Positions 46,585 to 55,454 of a stretch of 64,000 bases of DNA are shown in pieces. A program made the position numbers and the translations under genes. The stretch covers positions 186,001 through 250,000 of the forward strand of contig NZ_CBXV010000006.1 of assembly GCF_000820845.2 (NCBI RefSeq), given 5' to 3'. The notes beneath the pieces were generated by a model, which had not been told where the DNA came from, made no database searches, and was given only the letters and a program-made list of their open reading frames with translations. The DNA is from Pyrinomonas methylaliphatogenes (GTDB lineage Bacteria; Acidobacteriota; Blastocatellia; Pyrinomonadales; Pyrinomonadaceae). Within the stretch, counting starts at the first letter, position 1; the number at the start of each line of letters is the position of its first letter.

Positions 46585-47877
46585 ATGTACCTCCTCTACA
46601 GCGTCATCTTCACGCTAGGCATTCTCTTCTACTTGCCATCCCTTCTGTGGAGGTCATTGCGCCGTGGGAAGGAGATGGGCGATTGGCGCGAGCGATTGGG
46701 CTGCCTCTCGCCAGTGAGAGGCGGGCCAGTCATTTGGGTCCACTGCGTTTCGGTAGGAGAGACGCGCGCGGCTCAACCCTTAATCCGCGCTCTTCGCCAA
46801 CGCTATCCCGATCACGCGATCGTCATTTCGACGATCACTCCGACCGGACAGCGGCTCGCGCGCGCTCTCTTTCAAAAAGAGGCCGCCGCGGTCTTCTACT
46901 TTCCGTTCGACTGGGCGTTCTCCGTGCGCCGCGCGCTCCGCACCATCGCGCCGCGTTTGGTCATAATCATGGAGACGGAGCTTTGGCCGCGCTTCTTGCG
47001 CGAGTGTCGAAGGCGCGGAATCCCAACGGCGCTCGTCAATGGAAGACTTTCGGGACGTTCCTTCAAACGCTATATGCGCGCCCGCTTCCTCTTCCGCCGA
47101 GTCGCCAACGATCTGGCGCTCGCCATCATGCAGACCGAATCCGATGCGGCGAGGATTCGCGCCATTGGATTACCTCGAGCGCGCGTGCGCGTTTCCGGCA
47201 ACCTCAAGTTTGACCTTGAATCGCACGGCGACGCATCCCCGCTCGCCCAAGAGTTAGATTCGCGTTTCGCGCTCAGCGCGACTGATCTGATCATCGCGGC
47301 GAGCACACACGATCCGGAGGAGCGCATCGCGCTCGAAGCGTTCAAAATGGTCCGGCAGCAAATGCGGCGCTTGCGGCTGATACTCGCGCCTCGCCATCCG
47401 GAAAGAGGCGGCGAGATCGCCGCGCTCCTCGAAGGATCTGGTTTCAGTTGGACGCGGCGCACCCTGCCGCCCGCAGATAAGGACCGTGATGTGGATTGCA
47501 TCCTTCTCGACACGATCGGCGAGCTACAAGCGCTCTACCCGTTCGCGACGATCGTCTTCGTCGGCGGCAGCATCGCGCCGATCGGCGGGCATAACATACT
47601 CGAACCGGCGGCGGTGGGCCGGTGCATCGTCATCGGCCCGCATACGTTCAACTTTCAAGCCATCGTGCGCGCTTTCGTCGCCGAAGGGGCGATCCTACAG
47701 CTGCCGATCGTGGCCGATGCTCAGATGAGCGTCGAGCTAGCGCGAACGTTCATCGCTCTTTTGACCGATGATCTGCGCCGCCAACAAATAGGCGCGCGCG
47801 CGCAAGCTCTTTTTGCGCGCAACCGCGGCGCAACCGAACGCACGATCGACGCGCTCGAACCGCTTCTGAGCGGATAG
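46585..47877 (+). CDS. waaA: 3-deoxy-D-manno-octulosonic acid transferase
   Basis: Inner-membrane GT30 enzyme that adds Kdo to lipid IVA. The start is taken as ATG 46585, giving MYLLYSVIFTLGILFYLP with the usual N-terminal anchor; the frame extends to a GTG at 46552. 430 residues. Signatures are VIWVHCVSVGETRAAQPLI with the catalytic Glu, ISTITPTGQRLA, YFPFDWAFSVRRAL, METELWPRFLRECRRRG and NGRLSGRSFKRY, and in the donor half FVGGSIAPIGGHNILEPAA. The gene is followed by lpxK after 63 bases, a common Gram-negative pairing. It establishes a Kdo-bearing lipid A in this organism. Confidence 0.96.
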   Translation: MYLLYSVIFTLGILFYLPSLLWRSLRRGKEMGDWRERLGCLSPVRGGPVIWVHCVSVGETRAAQPLIRALRQRYPDHAIVISTITPTGQRLARALFQKEAAAVFYFPFDWAFSVRRALRTIAPRLVIIMETELWPRFLRECRRRGIPTALVNGRLSGRSFKRYMRARFLFRRVANDLALAIMQTESDAARIRAIGLPRARVRVSGNLKFDLESHGDASPLAQELDSRFALSATDLIIAASTHDPEERIALEAFKMVRQQMRRLRLILAPRHPERGGEIAALLEGSGFSWTRRTLPPADKDRDVDCILLDTIGELQALYPFATIVFVGGSIAPIGGHNILEPAAVGRCIVIGPHTFNFQAIVRAFVAEGAILQLPIVADAQMSVELARTFIALLTDDLRRQQIGARAQALFARNRGATERTIDALEPLLSG

Positions 47878-47940
47878 CGCGAAGTTCCATCAAGCGGCGA
47901 TCTCTATCGTCCCAGAAGACGCAAGCGGTATACTGCCCTT

Positions 47941-49008
47941 ATGTTTGCGCTCGCCCCCTTCAGCCTGCTTTACGGAGCGATCGTCCGCGGGCGCACAGCC
48001 CTTTACCGCGCAGGCGTTTTGCGCACCCATCGCATCGATGTCCCGGTCGTTAGCATCGGCAATATCACGACCGGCGGCACAGGTAAGACTCCTCTCGTCA
48101 TCTGGGTGGCCCGAGCGATGGCTAACGAAGGCCATCGCCCATGCATCCTCACGCGCGGTTATGGACGCCGATCCGCTAACAGGCGAGTTCTGGTCTCCGA
48201 TGGCGAAACGATCTTCGCCGATGCGCTCACTGGCGGAGATGAACCTTTGCTTCTCGCCGAGAAACTGCGCGGGAAAGCCGCAGTCATTAGCGATCGGGAT
48301 CGCGTCGCGGCAGCGCAATGGGCCAGGGAGAATCTAGCGATCGATCTCTTCATCCTCGACGACGGATTCCAACATCTTCGCCTCGCGCGCGATCTTGACA
48401 TCGTAACGCTCGATGCCAGTAACGCTTGGGGTAACGGGCTGCTACCCTACGGGCGAAGACGTGAACCGCTCAGTTCGCTCGCGCGAGCCGATTGCCTGAT
48501 CATCACGCGAGCTGAACAAGCTCATGATCCAGAGAGGCTGCGCGAAGAAGCGAAGCGCTTCGGCAAAGACCGACCGATCCACCTCGCCTACACGCGAACT
48601 GTAGGCGCGCGCGCGCTCGATTCCGCCCTCCAGACTGGACCGACTTCAGATTGGCGAGACCGACAACCGTTCGCGGCCTTCTGCGCGCTCGGCAACCCGG
48701 GGGCCTTCTTCTCACATCTTCGCCGCGAAGGCCTCGCTTTGACTTTGACTTGCGCTTTCGCAGACCACCACATCTACACGCAACAGGAGATCGACCGACT
48801 CACTGAATTGGCGATAAAAAGCGGCGCACGCGCACTCATCACTACGGAAAAGGACGCGGTCAAGCTCCGCGCGTTGCGTTTCGACATCCCATGCTTTGTC
48901 CTCGAAATCGAGGTCGAGATCGAAAGAGCAGAAGATCTACGCGCGATATTGAATGATGCCACATGTCATCGTAGGAAAGCGAACCAATCAGCTCGCGGCA
49001 CAGGCTGA
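47941..49008 (+). CDS. lpxK: Tetraacyldisaccharide 4'-kinase
   Basis: Phosphorylates the 4' position of the lipid A disaccharide at the inner membrane. The 355 residues include a hydrophobic N-terminus (FALAPFSLLYGAIVRG), the P-loop VVSIGNITTGGTGKTPL, LTRGYGRRS, a DEPLLLAEK-like stretch (GGDEPLLLAEKLRG), and LFILDDGFQHLRLARDLDIV. The C-terminal half has FFSHLRREGLAL and ITTEKDAVKLRAL. Together with waaA it makes the lipid A-Kdo unit. The 228 bases after it hold a short AT-rich hairpin (49060-49080) but no gene. Confidence 0.95.
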   Translation: MFALAPFSLLYGAIVRGRTALYRAGVLRTHRIDVPVVSIGNITTGGTGKTPLVIWVARAMANEGHRPCILTRGYGRRSANRRVLVSDGETIFADALTGGDEPLLLAEKLRGKAAVISDRDRVAAAQWARENLAIDLFILDDGFQHLRLARDLDIVTLDASNAWGNGLLPYGRRREPLSSLARADCLIITRAEQAHDPERLREEAKRFGKDRPIHLAYTRTVGARALDSALQTGPTSDWRDRQPFAAFCALGNPGAFFSHLRREGLALTLTCAFADHHIYTQQEIDRLTELAIKSGARALITTEKDAVKLRALRFDIPCFVLEIEVEIERAEDLRAILNDATCHRRKANQSARGTG

Positions 49009-49236
49009 AGAGATAAGCCAATCTCCTGAGCGGTCTCGCGCCCCGTGAGGGTAAATATAGCTCATTTTGATAAAATGGGCCGCTAACTTTCAGTGTCGCC
49101 TGATGGAGCAAAGGCTTTTAGGCCCCGCTGATCAATGCGGGTAATTTACGCGAGCTGCTTCGACGCAATCCCTTCAAAGCCATGCGCCGGCGGCGCCGCG
49201 CTGGTATAACGCTCGTGTGATTTTGTAAGGCAATCA

Positions 49237-50202
49237 ATGATCATCGTTAAAGGACTACAGAAGATTTACAAGCAGAAACGAAACGGTCGTCTGGTCGCGG
49301 AGATCAAAGCCGTCGATGGCATCGATTTCGAGGTCGCTCGCGGCGAGTTCTTCGGCCTGCTCGGGCCAAACGGCGCTGGGAAGACGACGACCATCGGCAT
49401 CTTGACGACGCGCGTGTTGCCGACCGGCGGGATCGCGCTGATCGATGGCATAGACGTGATGCGCGATCCTGTCGCCGTCAAACGGCGCATCGGAGTCGTC
49501 CCGCAAGCGAACAACCTCGACCGCAGCTTGACCGGGCGCGAGAACCTATTGTTTCATGCCGAATACTTCGGCATCGACAAGCGCACGCGCGAAAGGCGTG
49601 CTGCCGAACTACTGGATCTTTTCCAGTTGAGCGAGCGCGCTGATGAGAAGGTCAGCGTCTATTCCGGAGGGATGGCGCAACGGTTGAAGATCGCACGGGC
49701 TTTGATGCACGATCCGGCGATCCTTTTCCTCGATGAGCCGACGACCGGATTGGACCCACAATCGCGCCACGCGCTCTGGCAAATGTTGTTCGAGCTGAAC
49801 GCCAGAGGGCAAACGATCTTTCTGACGACCCATTATATGGAGGAGGCCGATCGCCTCTGTCAACGTGTGGCGATCATGGACCACGGTAAGTTGATCGCGC
49901 TCGACACGCCAAGCAACCTCAAGCGGAGCGTGCCCGGCGGATACCTCATCGAGTTGCGCGTGCGCGCAGCTGAGGAACTGCTTTCCTCTCTCTCCACGGC
50001 TTTACGCAAGCTGCCTAACGTAGTCGATGTGCATTCCATGGATGGACTGATCCGCTTGTATGCCAATAGATCTGAAGGGCTGCTCGCCGACGCAGTTCGG
50101 CTGGCGAACGAGCGCGGCGTCCTGATCACGGATGCGCACGTCGCTGAACCGAGCTTGGAGACGCTGTTCTTGCATCTTACCGGACGCAGTTTGAGAGAGT
50201 GA
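49237..50202 (+). CDS. ABC transporter ATP-binding protein (DrrA/CcmA type)
   Basis: Energy subunit of an ABC-2 exporter for drugs, lipids or polysaccharides. The 321 residues carry Walker A GPNGAGKTT, Q-loop VVPQANNLDRSLTGREN, signature VYSGGMAQRLKIARAL, Walker B ILFLDEPTTGLDPQS and the switch His in FLTTHYMEEADRL. The C-terminal 85 residues form the regulatory domain common in DrrA-like ATPases. The permease gene follows after 102 bases. The substrate is unknown; it is separate from the Wzm/Wzt system. Confidence 0.93.
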   Translation: MIIVKGLQKIYKQKRNGRLVAEIKAVDGIDFEVARGEFFGLLGPNGAGKTTTIGILTTRVLPTGGIALIDGIDVMRDPVAVKRRIGVVPQANNLDRSLTGRENLLFHAEYFGIDKRTRERRAAELLDLFQLSERADEKVSVYSGGMAQRLKIARALMHDPAILFLDEPTTGLDPQSRHALWQMLFELNARGQTIFLTTHYMEEADRLCQRVAIMDHGKLIALDTPSNLKRSVPGGYLIELRVRAAEELLSSLSTALRKLPNVVDVHSMDGLIRLYANRSEGLLADAVRLANERGVLITDAHVAEPSLETLFLHLTGRSLRE

Positions 50203-50304
50203 CAACCTTCGACTTGTTGATTGCGTAACTTGTGCCCTGAACTTTTGGGATATTGAGTCCGAAGCGCGAGATTTGAAACGATTCGACCGTCGGATGAAGA
50301 GGAT

Positions 50305-51078
50305 ATGAACTTGACGACGATGATAGCCCTTCTGCATCGCGATCTGCATGTCGCGCGGCGCGAGCTGGGGAGCTTTTTGCTGCGCGTCGTATTGCAACCG
50401 CTACTGTTCACCTTCATCTTCGGTTTCGTCATGCCGCGTCAAGGCCTAGTCGCACAAAGCTACAGGAGCCTACTGTTGCCCGGCATTGTGGCCTTGAGCA
50501 TGACGCTATCTGGGATGCAAGCGGTGGCGCTGCCCCTTGTGATCGACTTCGGTTGGACGAAGGAGATCGAAGATCGGCTGCTCGCGCCGATCAGCATCCG
50601 CGGAGTTGCTTTGGAGAAGATCATGGTCGGCATGATTCAAGCGATCGTCGCCGGGTTACTGGTTCTGCCGCTCGCCTGGTTTATTATGGGACGCCAAGCT
50701 GAGTTATGGTTTGCGGCGCATCCGGCGCGTTTGATCATCGTCGCAGCGTTGACGAGTTGGTTGTTCGCCGCGTTCGGGTTGTTTCTCGGGACGGCGACCG
50801 AACCGCAACACATCGGCCTTATCTTCAACGTGCTGATCGGACCGATGATCTTTTTCGGATGCACATATTATCCATGGGCGACTTTGGCAACAGTCCGGTG
50901 GTTTCAAGTCTTAGTGCTGATCGATCCACTGGTTTACGCGAGCGAAGGGTTTCGCGCAGCGATGACGCCGCAGCTACCACACATGCCTTCGTGGCTGATC
51001 CTCTCCGGACTGATCGGCTTCTGCGCGCTTTTTACGCTGCTTGGGATACGCCAATTCGAGCGGCGCGCGGTCGATTGA
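50305..51078 (+). CDS. ABC-2 type transporter permease
   Basis: Membrane partner of the preceding ATPase; 257 residues. The N-terminal region ALLHRDLHVARRELGSFLLR is cytoplasmic, followed by six hydrophobic helices (VVLQPLLFTFIFGFVM, LLLPGIVALSMTLSGMQAVA, MIQAIVAGLLVLPLAWFIMG, LIIVAALTSWLFAAFGLFLG, FNVLIGPMIFFGCTYYPWAT, WLILSGLIGFCALFTLLG). The motif GCTYYPWATLATVRWFQVLV is typical of ABC-2 permeases of the NodJ/DrrB group. GAAGAGGAT precedes the ATG. Confidence 0.92.
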   Translation: MNLTTMIALLHRDLHVARRELGSFLLRVVLQPLLFTFIFGFVMPRQGLVAQSYRSLLLPGIVALSMTLSGMQAVALPLVIDFGWTKEIEDRLLAPISIRGVALEKIMVGMIQAIVAGLLVLPLAWFIMGRQAELWFAAHPARLIIVAALTSWLFAAFGLFLGTATEPQHIGLIFNVLIGPMIFFGCTYYPWATLATVRWFQVLVLIDPLVYASEGFRAAMTPQLPHMPSWLILSGLIGFCALFTLLGIRQFERRAVD

Positions 51079-51136
51079 GCGGGCCGGCTGAAAGCGCTCG
51101 AAAGATCTGTGCGTCGCGTCAAGCGGGCAAATGGAA

Positions 51137-51161
51137 ATGGGCGGTTCAGAGAACCGCCCAT
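51137..51161. terminator. Hairpin between the ABC permease and tRNA-Lys genes
   Basis: ATGGGCGGTTC (51137-51147) and GAACCGCCCAT (51151-51161) are perfect inverted repeats around a 3-base loop. It lies 12 bases beyond the 3' end of the leftward tRNA gene and about 58 bases after the rightward permease stop. The T-tract is weak in both directions, so a role as bidirectional terminator is probable but not certain. Confidence 0.65.
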
Positions 51162-51172
51162 ATAATTTCGAT

Positions 51173-51248
51173 TGGTGAGCCGTGGAGGACTCGAACCTCC
51201 GACCCGCTGGTTAAAAGCCAGCTGCTCTACCAACTGAGCTAACGGCCC
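51173..51248 (-). tRNA. tRNA-Lys (anticodon TTT)
   Basis: The minus strand folds into a full cloverleaf: acceptor GGGCCGT with ACGGCTC (one G-T pair), D-arm GCTC/GAGC around AGTTGGTA, anticodon stem GCTGG/CCAGC with loop CTTTTAA reading AAA/AAG, and T-arm GGAGG-TTCGAGT-CCTCC. Discriminator A is followed by an encoded CCA. Seventy-six bases including CCA. Confidence 0.97.
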
Positions 51249-51430
51249 ACTATAGTTCGGAGGAGGTGCTTCATTGGTTATCTTTCCACATTCTACACAG
51301 CATGGGATTTTGAAGCAAGTGATGGGCGATCGAGGCACTCCCCGATCGCTCCAAAACAATGGCAGCGAAACTTCTCAATCCCTGACCAGATGACGCTCCA
51401 TCTTCCCTTTCGCTGAAGGAATCACCGGGA

Positions 51431-51808
51431 TCATGCTAACCGCGCCTTGCGCAGTTTAAGATAGGCTATGATGAAGAGAGCACCGAACATCAAATCAAGC
51501 AAACCCGCCGCAAGGATTTGAGCGCTCAGCCTGTCGCCAGTGAATAGCGTGATCATCGCCACACCGAAACTCAGCTTCTCAACGATCGCCGGAACCATCA
51601 CGGGCCGGTAGCGCATCGGATCTCGCGAGATGATGATGAAAGCGAACTGCCACGCCGCCGCCACACCGATGAAACCATAGTAGTATTCAGGATGTGTGAT
51701 CGGGGGCGGGAAATCGCGTCCGATTCTGGCTTCGAGAAAATATTGCGGAAGCAAGATAGCGAGGCCACATACGCCAGCGATCAAGTAAGTCAAACGCGCA
51801 AATCTCAT
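51431..51808 (-). CDS. Small four-helix membrane protein
   Basis: Unknown function. About 125 residues from ATG 51808 (GTG 51829 would add seven). Four hydrophobic segments are visible: LTYLIAGVCGLAILLPQYFL, YYGFIGVAAAWQFAFIIIS, IVEKLSFGVAMITLFTG, and AAGLLDLMFGALFIIAYLKL. A short extracytoplasmic loop carries RDFPPPITHPEYYYG. The pattern resembles DUF-type membrane proteins widespread in soil bacteria. No ribosome site is strong. It stands alone between tRNA-Lys and the SDR gene. Confidence 0.75.
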   Translation of the reverse strand: MRFARLTYLIAGVCGLAILLPQYFLEARIGRDFPPPITHPEYYYGFIGVAAAWQFAFIIISRDPMRYRPVMVPAIVEKLSFGVAMITLFTGDRLSAQILAAGLLDLMFGALFIIAYLKLRKARLA

Positions 51809-52006
51809 CGCAGTATTCCGCTTGTTCACTTCAAACGCAACGAAATTGAGGTTTAGGCGTCCTCATCAGCTTAAATCGATTAAACGAGCCTGCGCTCGAT
51901 ACATGCTATCAGTTCCCATTCCCCAAAGATCCCAACTATCTCTTGGTCATCTCGACGGTCTGTCTGAAAGGCTCTTTCTCCATCTTCACATTTTCGCTAA
52001 AGACAA

Positions 52007-52951
52007 CTAGTCCAACCCTTCCACGAAACCAATCCGCCAGCTCGGATAGATCGGCTGCCACTTTAGTTCGCCCTTCGCTTTCGTGTTGGCCCCGCCGCGG
52101 CTCTGGGTCATCATCATCACGCCACCTTCGCCGATGAACAGTCGAGCGAGCCAAACCGGCACTCTGCGCGGTGGCTTAGCGCCAAGGGCTTTTGCAAGAT
52201 ATGGAAGCCAGACGGATACAGGGGCCGGATCATCATCGACGATGTTGTAGATCCCAGGCGCACCGTTCGTGATGGCCGCGACGGTCGCGCGCGCAGCATC
52301 TTCGATGTGAACGAAAGACCAGATGCCAGCGCCGTCGCCGACGATCGGGAAGCGACGCTTGCGAATTAGATCGATGAACACGCCATCCTTTGCGATGGCC
52401 GTCCCCGGCCCGTAAAAAAGCCCGTAACGAAGCGCCAGCGCCTCGATATCCGCAGCTTCGCGCACGGCCATTTCGAGATGGCGGATCGCCGCCAGCGTCT
52501 CGCTGAAGCTTGTCGGTGGATTTGGATCAAGCGGATCATCTTCCGTCTTGACTGGTCCACCCTCACGCGCAAACGGCCAACCGCAGAAGCTCTGCGCGAT
52601 GAAACGCCGCGCGCCGACAAGACGCGCGGCGGCAATCAGCGTATCGGTAACTTCGGTCCGGAAGCGATTGGTCAAAGCGAACTCTTCGTCGAACTTCCGG
52701 AAGTTCCCGGTCGCACCGGCGAGCGCTGTCAATTGATGGATGACCACCTCAGGCTTCGCCTTCTTGATTGCCGCAGTCAACTCCTCTTTGTCGAGCGGAT
52801 TGGCGATGCTAATCTTCGCTCCCAGACGCTCAAGCTCTCTACCTTTCTCAGTGCTGCGCGTGAGCGCGACCACCTCAAATCCGTTTTTCAATAACAAAGG
52901 CACGAGGCGTTTACCGATCGCCCCTGTGCTCCCCGCAACAAACACTCTCAT
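52007..52951 (-). CDS. NAD(P)-dependent epimerase/dehydratase family protein (extended SDR)
   Basis: Rossmann-fold enzyme of unknown substrate; 314 residues. The cofactor motif is VFVAGSTGAIGKRLVPLLLK. Further marks are VIHQLTALAGATGNFRKFDE and the C-terminal segment FVHIEDAARATVAAITNGAPGI. In place of the usual YxxxK the active-site region reads SFSETLAAIRHLEM, so the classical catalytic Tyr-Lys pair is not evident. Members of this group are often near ECF41 sigma factors, as here, but no ECF41 promoter precedes it. Confidence 0.85.
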   Translation of the reverse strand: MRVFVAGSTGAIGKRLVPLLLKNGFEVVALTRSTEKGRELERLGAKISIANPLDKEELTAAIKKAKPEVVIHQLTALAGATGNFRKFDEEFALTNRFRTEVTDTLIAAARLVGARRFIAQSFCGWPFAREGGPVKTEDDPLDPNPPTSFSETLAAIRHLEMAVREAADIEALALRYGLFYGPGTAIAKDGVFIDLIRKRRFPIVGDGAGIWSFVHIEDAARATVAAITNGAPGIYNIVDDDPAPVSVWLPYLAKALGAKPPRRVPVWLARLFIGEGGVMMMTQSRGGANTKAKGELKWQPIYPSWRIGFVEGLD

Positions 52952-53034
52952 CTTACGCGCCCCTTGCGAGCGATTCGCGCTTCAACATAGGAAGCAATTT
53001 ATCCTTACTGTCACTTTTGCGCACTCGCTAGCGA

Positions 53035-53916
53035 TCAACCGAGCCCGGCATCTTCGGCACTTCTGCGCGCCAAGCCCGCTGCCCAATCAACCTCTCCCGC
53101 ACCGCGCGCCATGGCTGCAAGCAGCCGATCATGGAGCAAGCTCCCCAACGGCAGCGGCACGACCACAGAATCCGCCGCCGCCAGCACCAAGCGCATATCT
53201 TTCAGTCCTAAACTTAACTTGAATCCAGCCGGTTCAGCTCGGTCTTCGACGATGATCCGTCCGTAGTTGGCGTAGATCGGCGAACCGAAGACCTTGCTGA
53301 CGATCTCGAGAAATTGCCCGGGATCGACTTCCGATTTGCGCACGAGCGTGAACGCTTCTCCGAGCGCTTCAACCATTGAGGCGATTAGGAAATTGCCCGC
53401 AAGCTTCACTAAGTTCGCTCGCTGCGCCTCGGGTCCAACATTGAAGAGGCCCTGCCCCATCGCCTCGAAGAGCGGACGGCATCTTTCTATCTGCTCCGCC
53501 GGCCCGGCAGCGACGATCCACAATTTGGCCGCCTCGGCAGCTTCCGGTCGCCCGAAGACCGGGGCCGCAACGTAAGCTTGACCGGCGGCCTCGTGCGCCG
53601 CGGCCAGTCTTTCGGACAGTGCGACGCTGATCGTGCTCATCGAAACATGCACCGCTCCGGGCCGTAGCGCCTGCAATGCCCCATCTTCGCCGAAGATGAC
53701 TTGTTCCACAGCCGCATCATCCGCGAGCATCGTGATGAGCGCTTCCGCGTCACGCGCCGCTTCGGCTGGACCAGCAGCGACGCGCGCGCCTTCTGCAACG
53801 AGCGCGTCGGCTCGATTGCGCGTGCGATTGAAGACGACGAGTTCATGACCGGCGCGCAACAGATTACGCGCCATCGGCAAGCCCATTCGTCCAAGACCGA
53901 TGAAACCGATCTTCAT
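53035..53916 (-). CDS. NAD(P)-dependent beta-hydroxyacid dehydrogenase family oxidoreductase
   Basis: Member of the 3-hydroxyisobutyrate dehydrogenase/6-phosphogluconate dehydrogenase group; 293 residues. The N-terminal cofactor motif IGFIGLGRMGLPMARNLLRA is exact, followed by VVFNRTRNRADALVAEGARV. The second motif is APVFGRPEAAEAAKLWIVAA, and the catalytic Lys lies in NLVKLAGNFLIASMVEALGE. The C-terminal helical domain closes with GFKLSLGLKDMRLVLAAADS. Substrate not determined. It lies between the SDR gene and the ECF41 sigma gene on the same strand, with 136 bases to the latter. Confidence 0.9.
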   Translation of the reverse strand: MKIGFIGLGRMGLPMARNLLRAGHELVVFNRTRNRADALVAEGARVAAGPAEAARDAEALITMLADDAAVEQVIFGEDGALQALRPGAVHVSMSTISVALSERLAAAHEAAGQAYVAAPVFGRPEAAEAAKLWIVAAGPAEQIERCRPLFEAMGQGLFNVGPEAQRANLVKLAGNFLIASMVEALGEAFTLVRKSEVDPGQFLEIVSKVFGSPIYANYGRIIVEDRAEPAGFKLSLGLKDMRLVLAAADSVVVPLPLGSLLHDRLLAAMARGAGEVDWAAGLARRSAEDAGLG

Positions 53917-54052
53917 ATGCCCTCTTCTCCGATCACGCTTAAGATGCTTTCGTTCGACAGTTTTTCACAGCGCGAGAAAGCTCATCGGCTGTAGACTCAC
54001 CGTTTATATCCTCTGCGTTGCGATTGAAGCGGTCAACTTAGAATCATCCGGC

Positions 54053-54970
54053 TTAATGCTTGATTGGATCGCCAATCGAACGATACGCCTCATTCATCAC
54101 ATGCCGTAGCTTGTCAGGATTCCGTACGACATAAATGGCTGCGATCAAGCCGTGATCGATCTCAAGCGCCGTAGTCTGCCAAGCGTCACCCTGTTCGATG
54201 GAGATGAATCCAGGCAAACCATTGATGAAGCAATAACGGACGAGTTGTGACATCTTTTCGGCAAAAACTAGCCTAAGCGAAGCATGAAGCGCCATCACAG
54301 CTTCGATTCCGACGATGGCTTCTCGGGCGGCTGGCACCTTGCCGCCGCCATCGGCGTAGGCGACGACGTCATCGGCTAGAAGCGACCGCAGCCGTTCTAA
54401 GTCGCCATAGCGGGATGCTTCGAAAAAGGCCGATGCGATCTCTAGCCCGCGCTCTTTCGAAAGAGCGTAACGGGGGCGTGAAGCCCGAACGTGAAAGCGC
54501 GCGCGCCGGGCCAGTTGGCGACATGCCGAAGGCTTACGATCGATGATGCCAGCGATCTCATCAAAGCTGAGACCGAACACGTCATGCAGCAAAAAGGCCG
54601 CGCGCTCCAAAGGCGATAAACGCTCCAACGCCATCAAAAGCGGCAGCGTCACATCATCATCGAAAGACTCTTTCTCTAGATCGATGATCGGCTCTGGCAA
54701 CCATGGCCCGATGTAGCTTTCACGCCGATGCTGTGCGGATTTCAAATGATCGAGACAAAGATTGGTCACGATGCGACTCAAGTAAGCCTCTGGCTCACGC
54801 ACAGCATCGCGATCCGTATCGAGCCAGCGGAGAAATGCCTCTTGAACTATATCCTCGGCGTCCGCCACCGACCCCAACATCCGATAGGCGAGGCGAGTCA
54901 ATCGCTGGCGCGAGCGATCGAAGATCGCAGCGACATCGAGAACTTGCTCCTTCTCCTCCTCATCACTCAT
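54053..54970 (-). CDS. ECF41-type RNA polymerase sigma factor with SnoaL-like C-terminal domain
   Basis: Alternative sigma factor whose own C-terminal extension acts in place of an anti-sigma factor. The 305 residues contain sigma2 (LAYRMLGSVADAEDIVQEAF), a linker with WLPEP (residues 90-94), sigma4 (ALERLSPLERAAFLLHDVFG, GIIDRKPSACRQLARRAR) and a SnoaL-like domain (about 175-305) with DGGGK (207-211) and NPDKL (284-288). WLPEP, DGGGK/R and NPDK are the hallmarks described for ECF41. Exact ECF41 promoter motifs occur before the cotranscribed monooxygenase gene (55412-55438) and before the decarboxylase-like gene (56651-56677), so positive autoregulation is likely. Confidence 0.95.
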   Translation of the reverse strand: MSDEEEKEQVLDVAAIFDRSRQRLTRLAYRMLGSVADAEDIVQEAFLRWLDTDRDAVREPEAYLSRIVTNLCLDHLKSAQHRRESYIGPWLPEPIIDLEKESFDDDVTLPLLMALERLSPLERAAFLLHDVFGLSFDEIAGIIDRKPSACRQLARRARFHVRASRPRYALSKERGLEIASAFFEASRYGDLERLRSLLADDVVAYADGGGKVPAAREAIVGIEAVMALHASLRLVFAEKMSQLVRYCFINGLPGFISIEQGDAWQTTALEIDHGLIAAIYVVRNPDKLRHVMNEAYRSIGDPIKH

Positions 54971-55054
54971 TTGACGTGAATGGCACAGCGCGGAAATTCA
55001 AAGCCTGCTATTCGATAAGGCTTCTCCGCTTCATCACTCATTTGACGTGAATGG
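54960..55054. repeat. Exact 24-base direct repeat around the sigma-factor start
   Basis: Positions 54960-54983 and 55031-55054 are identical (both contain ATCACTCATTTGACGTGAA). The first covers the start codon of the ECF41 gene and its upstream bases; the second covers the stop codon of the monooxygenase gene. A duplication of the junction between the two genes would explain it. Confidence 0.85.
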
Positions 55055-55376
55055 AACTGACCTTGTATAGGGCGGGCGAGACGCTCTTGGCCAAAGCGCC
55101 AAACCGTCTCAATTGCGCTTGAGCCTCAGGGCTTTTTATCATGCGCTCAAAATCTTCCTCCGACGCCCACTGCGCGTAGTTGACCACCCGCGTCCCGTCA
55201 AGGCTGCAATGGATGTTGACCGAGACAAACCCCGGTTGATGTCGCATTACTGTTTCGGTCGCTTCCGCCAAGAGTCGCGCCAGCTCGGCTTGCTTCTCCG
55301 GCGCAACCTCATAGACGTTGATGAGCGTGATCACAGATCGTTCAGTGTCGATGGTTGTAATTGGCCGGTCACTCAT
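55038..55376 (-). CDS. Antibiotic biosynthesis monooxygenase (ABM) family protein
   Basis: Small dimeric alpha/beta-barrel protein of the heme-degradation/quinol-monooxygenase group. From ATG 55376 (GGAGG five bases upstream) it has 112 residues. The core is readable: SVITLINVYEVAPEKQAELA, FVSVNIHCSLDGTRVVNYAQ, WASEEDFERMIKSPEAQAQL. Earlier Met codons at 55394 and 55388 exist but have poorer ribosome sites. An exact ECF41 promoter lies 36 bases upstream, and the sigma gene follows 67 bases downstream, so the two form an autoregulated unit. Substrate unknown. Confidence 0.88.
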   Translation of the reverse strand: MSDRPITTIDTERSVITLINVYEVAPEKQAELARLLAEATETVMRHQPGFVSVNIHCSLDGTRVVNYAQWASEEDFERMIKSPEAQAQLRRFGALAKSVSPALYKVSSIHVK

Positions 55377-55411
55377 ATGATCCTCCATCGTCATCGCGTC
55401 TCACCAACTAT

Positions 55412-55438
55412 GACGAGATAGCTCGCCACGGTGTGACA
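55412..55438 (-). promoter_or_regulatory. ECF41 promoter (monooxygenase-sigma unit)
   Basis: On the minus strand TGTCACA (55438-55432), exactly 16 bases, then CGTC (55415-55412). This equals the published ECF41 consensus TGTCACA-N16-CGTC without mismatch. Start of transcription is expected about 30 bases before the ABM start codon. Confidence 0.92.
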
Positions 55439-55454
55439 TAGCTTTGAGGGATCT

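Noticed and set aside
49060-49080. AT-rich hairpin after lpxK as intrinsic terminator
   Set aside because: Nine-pair stem but no following T-run and weak pairing; not enough to call.
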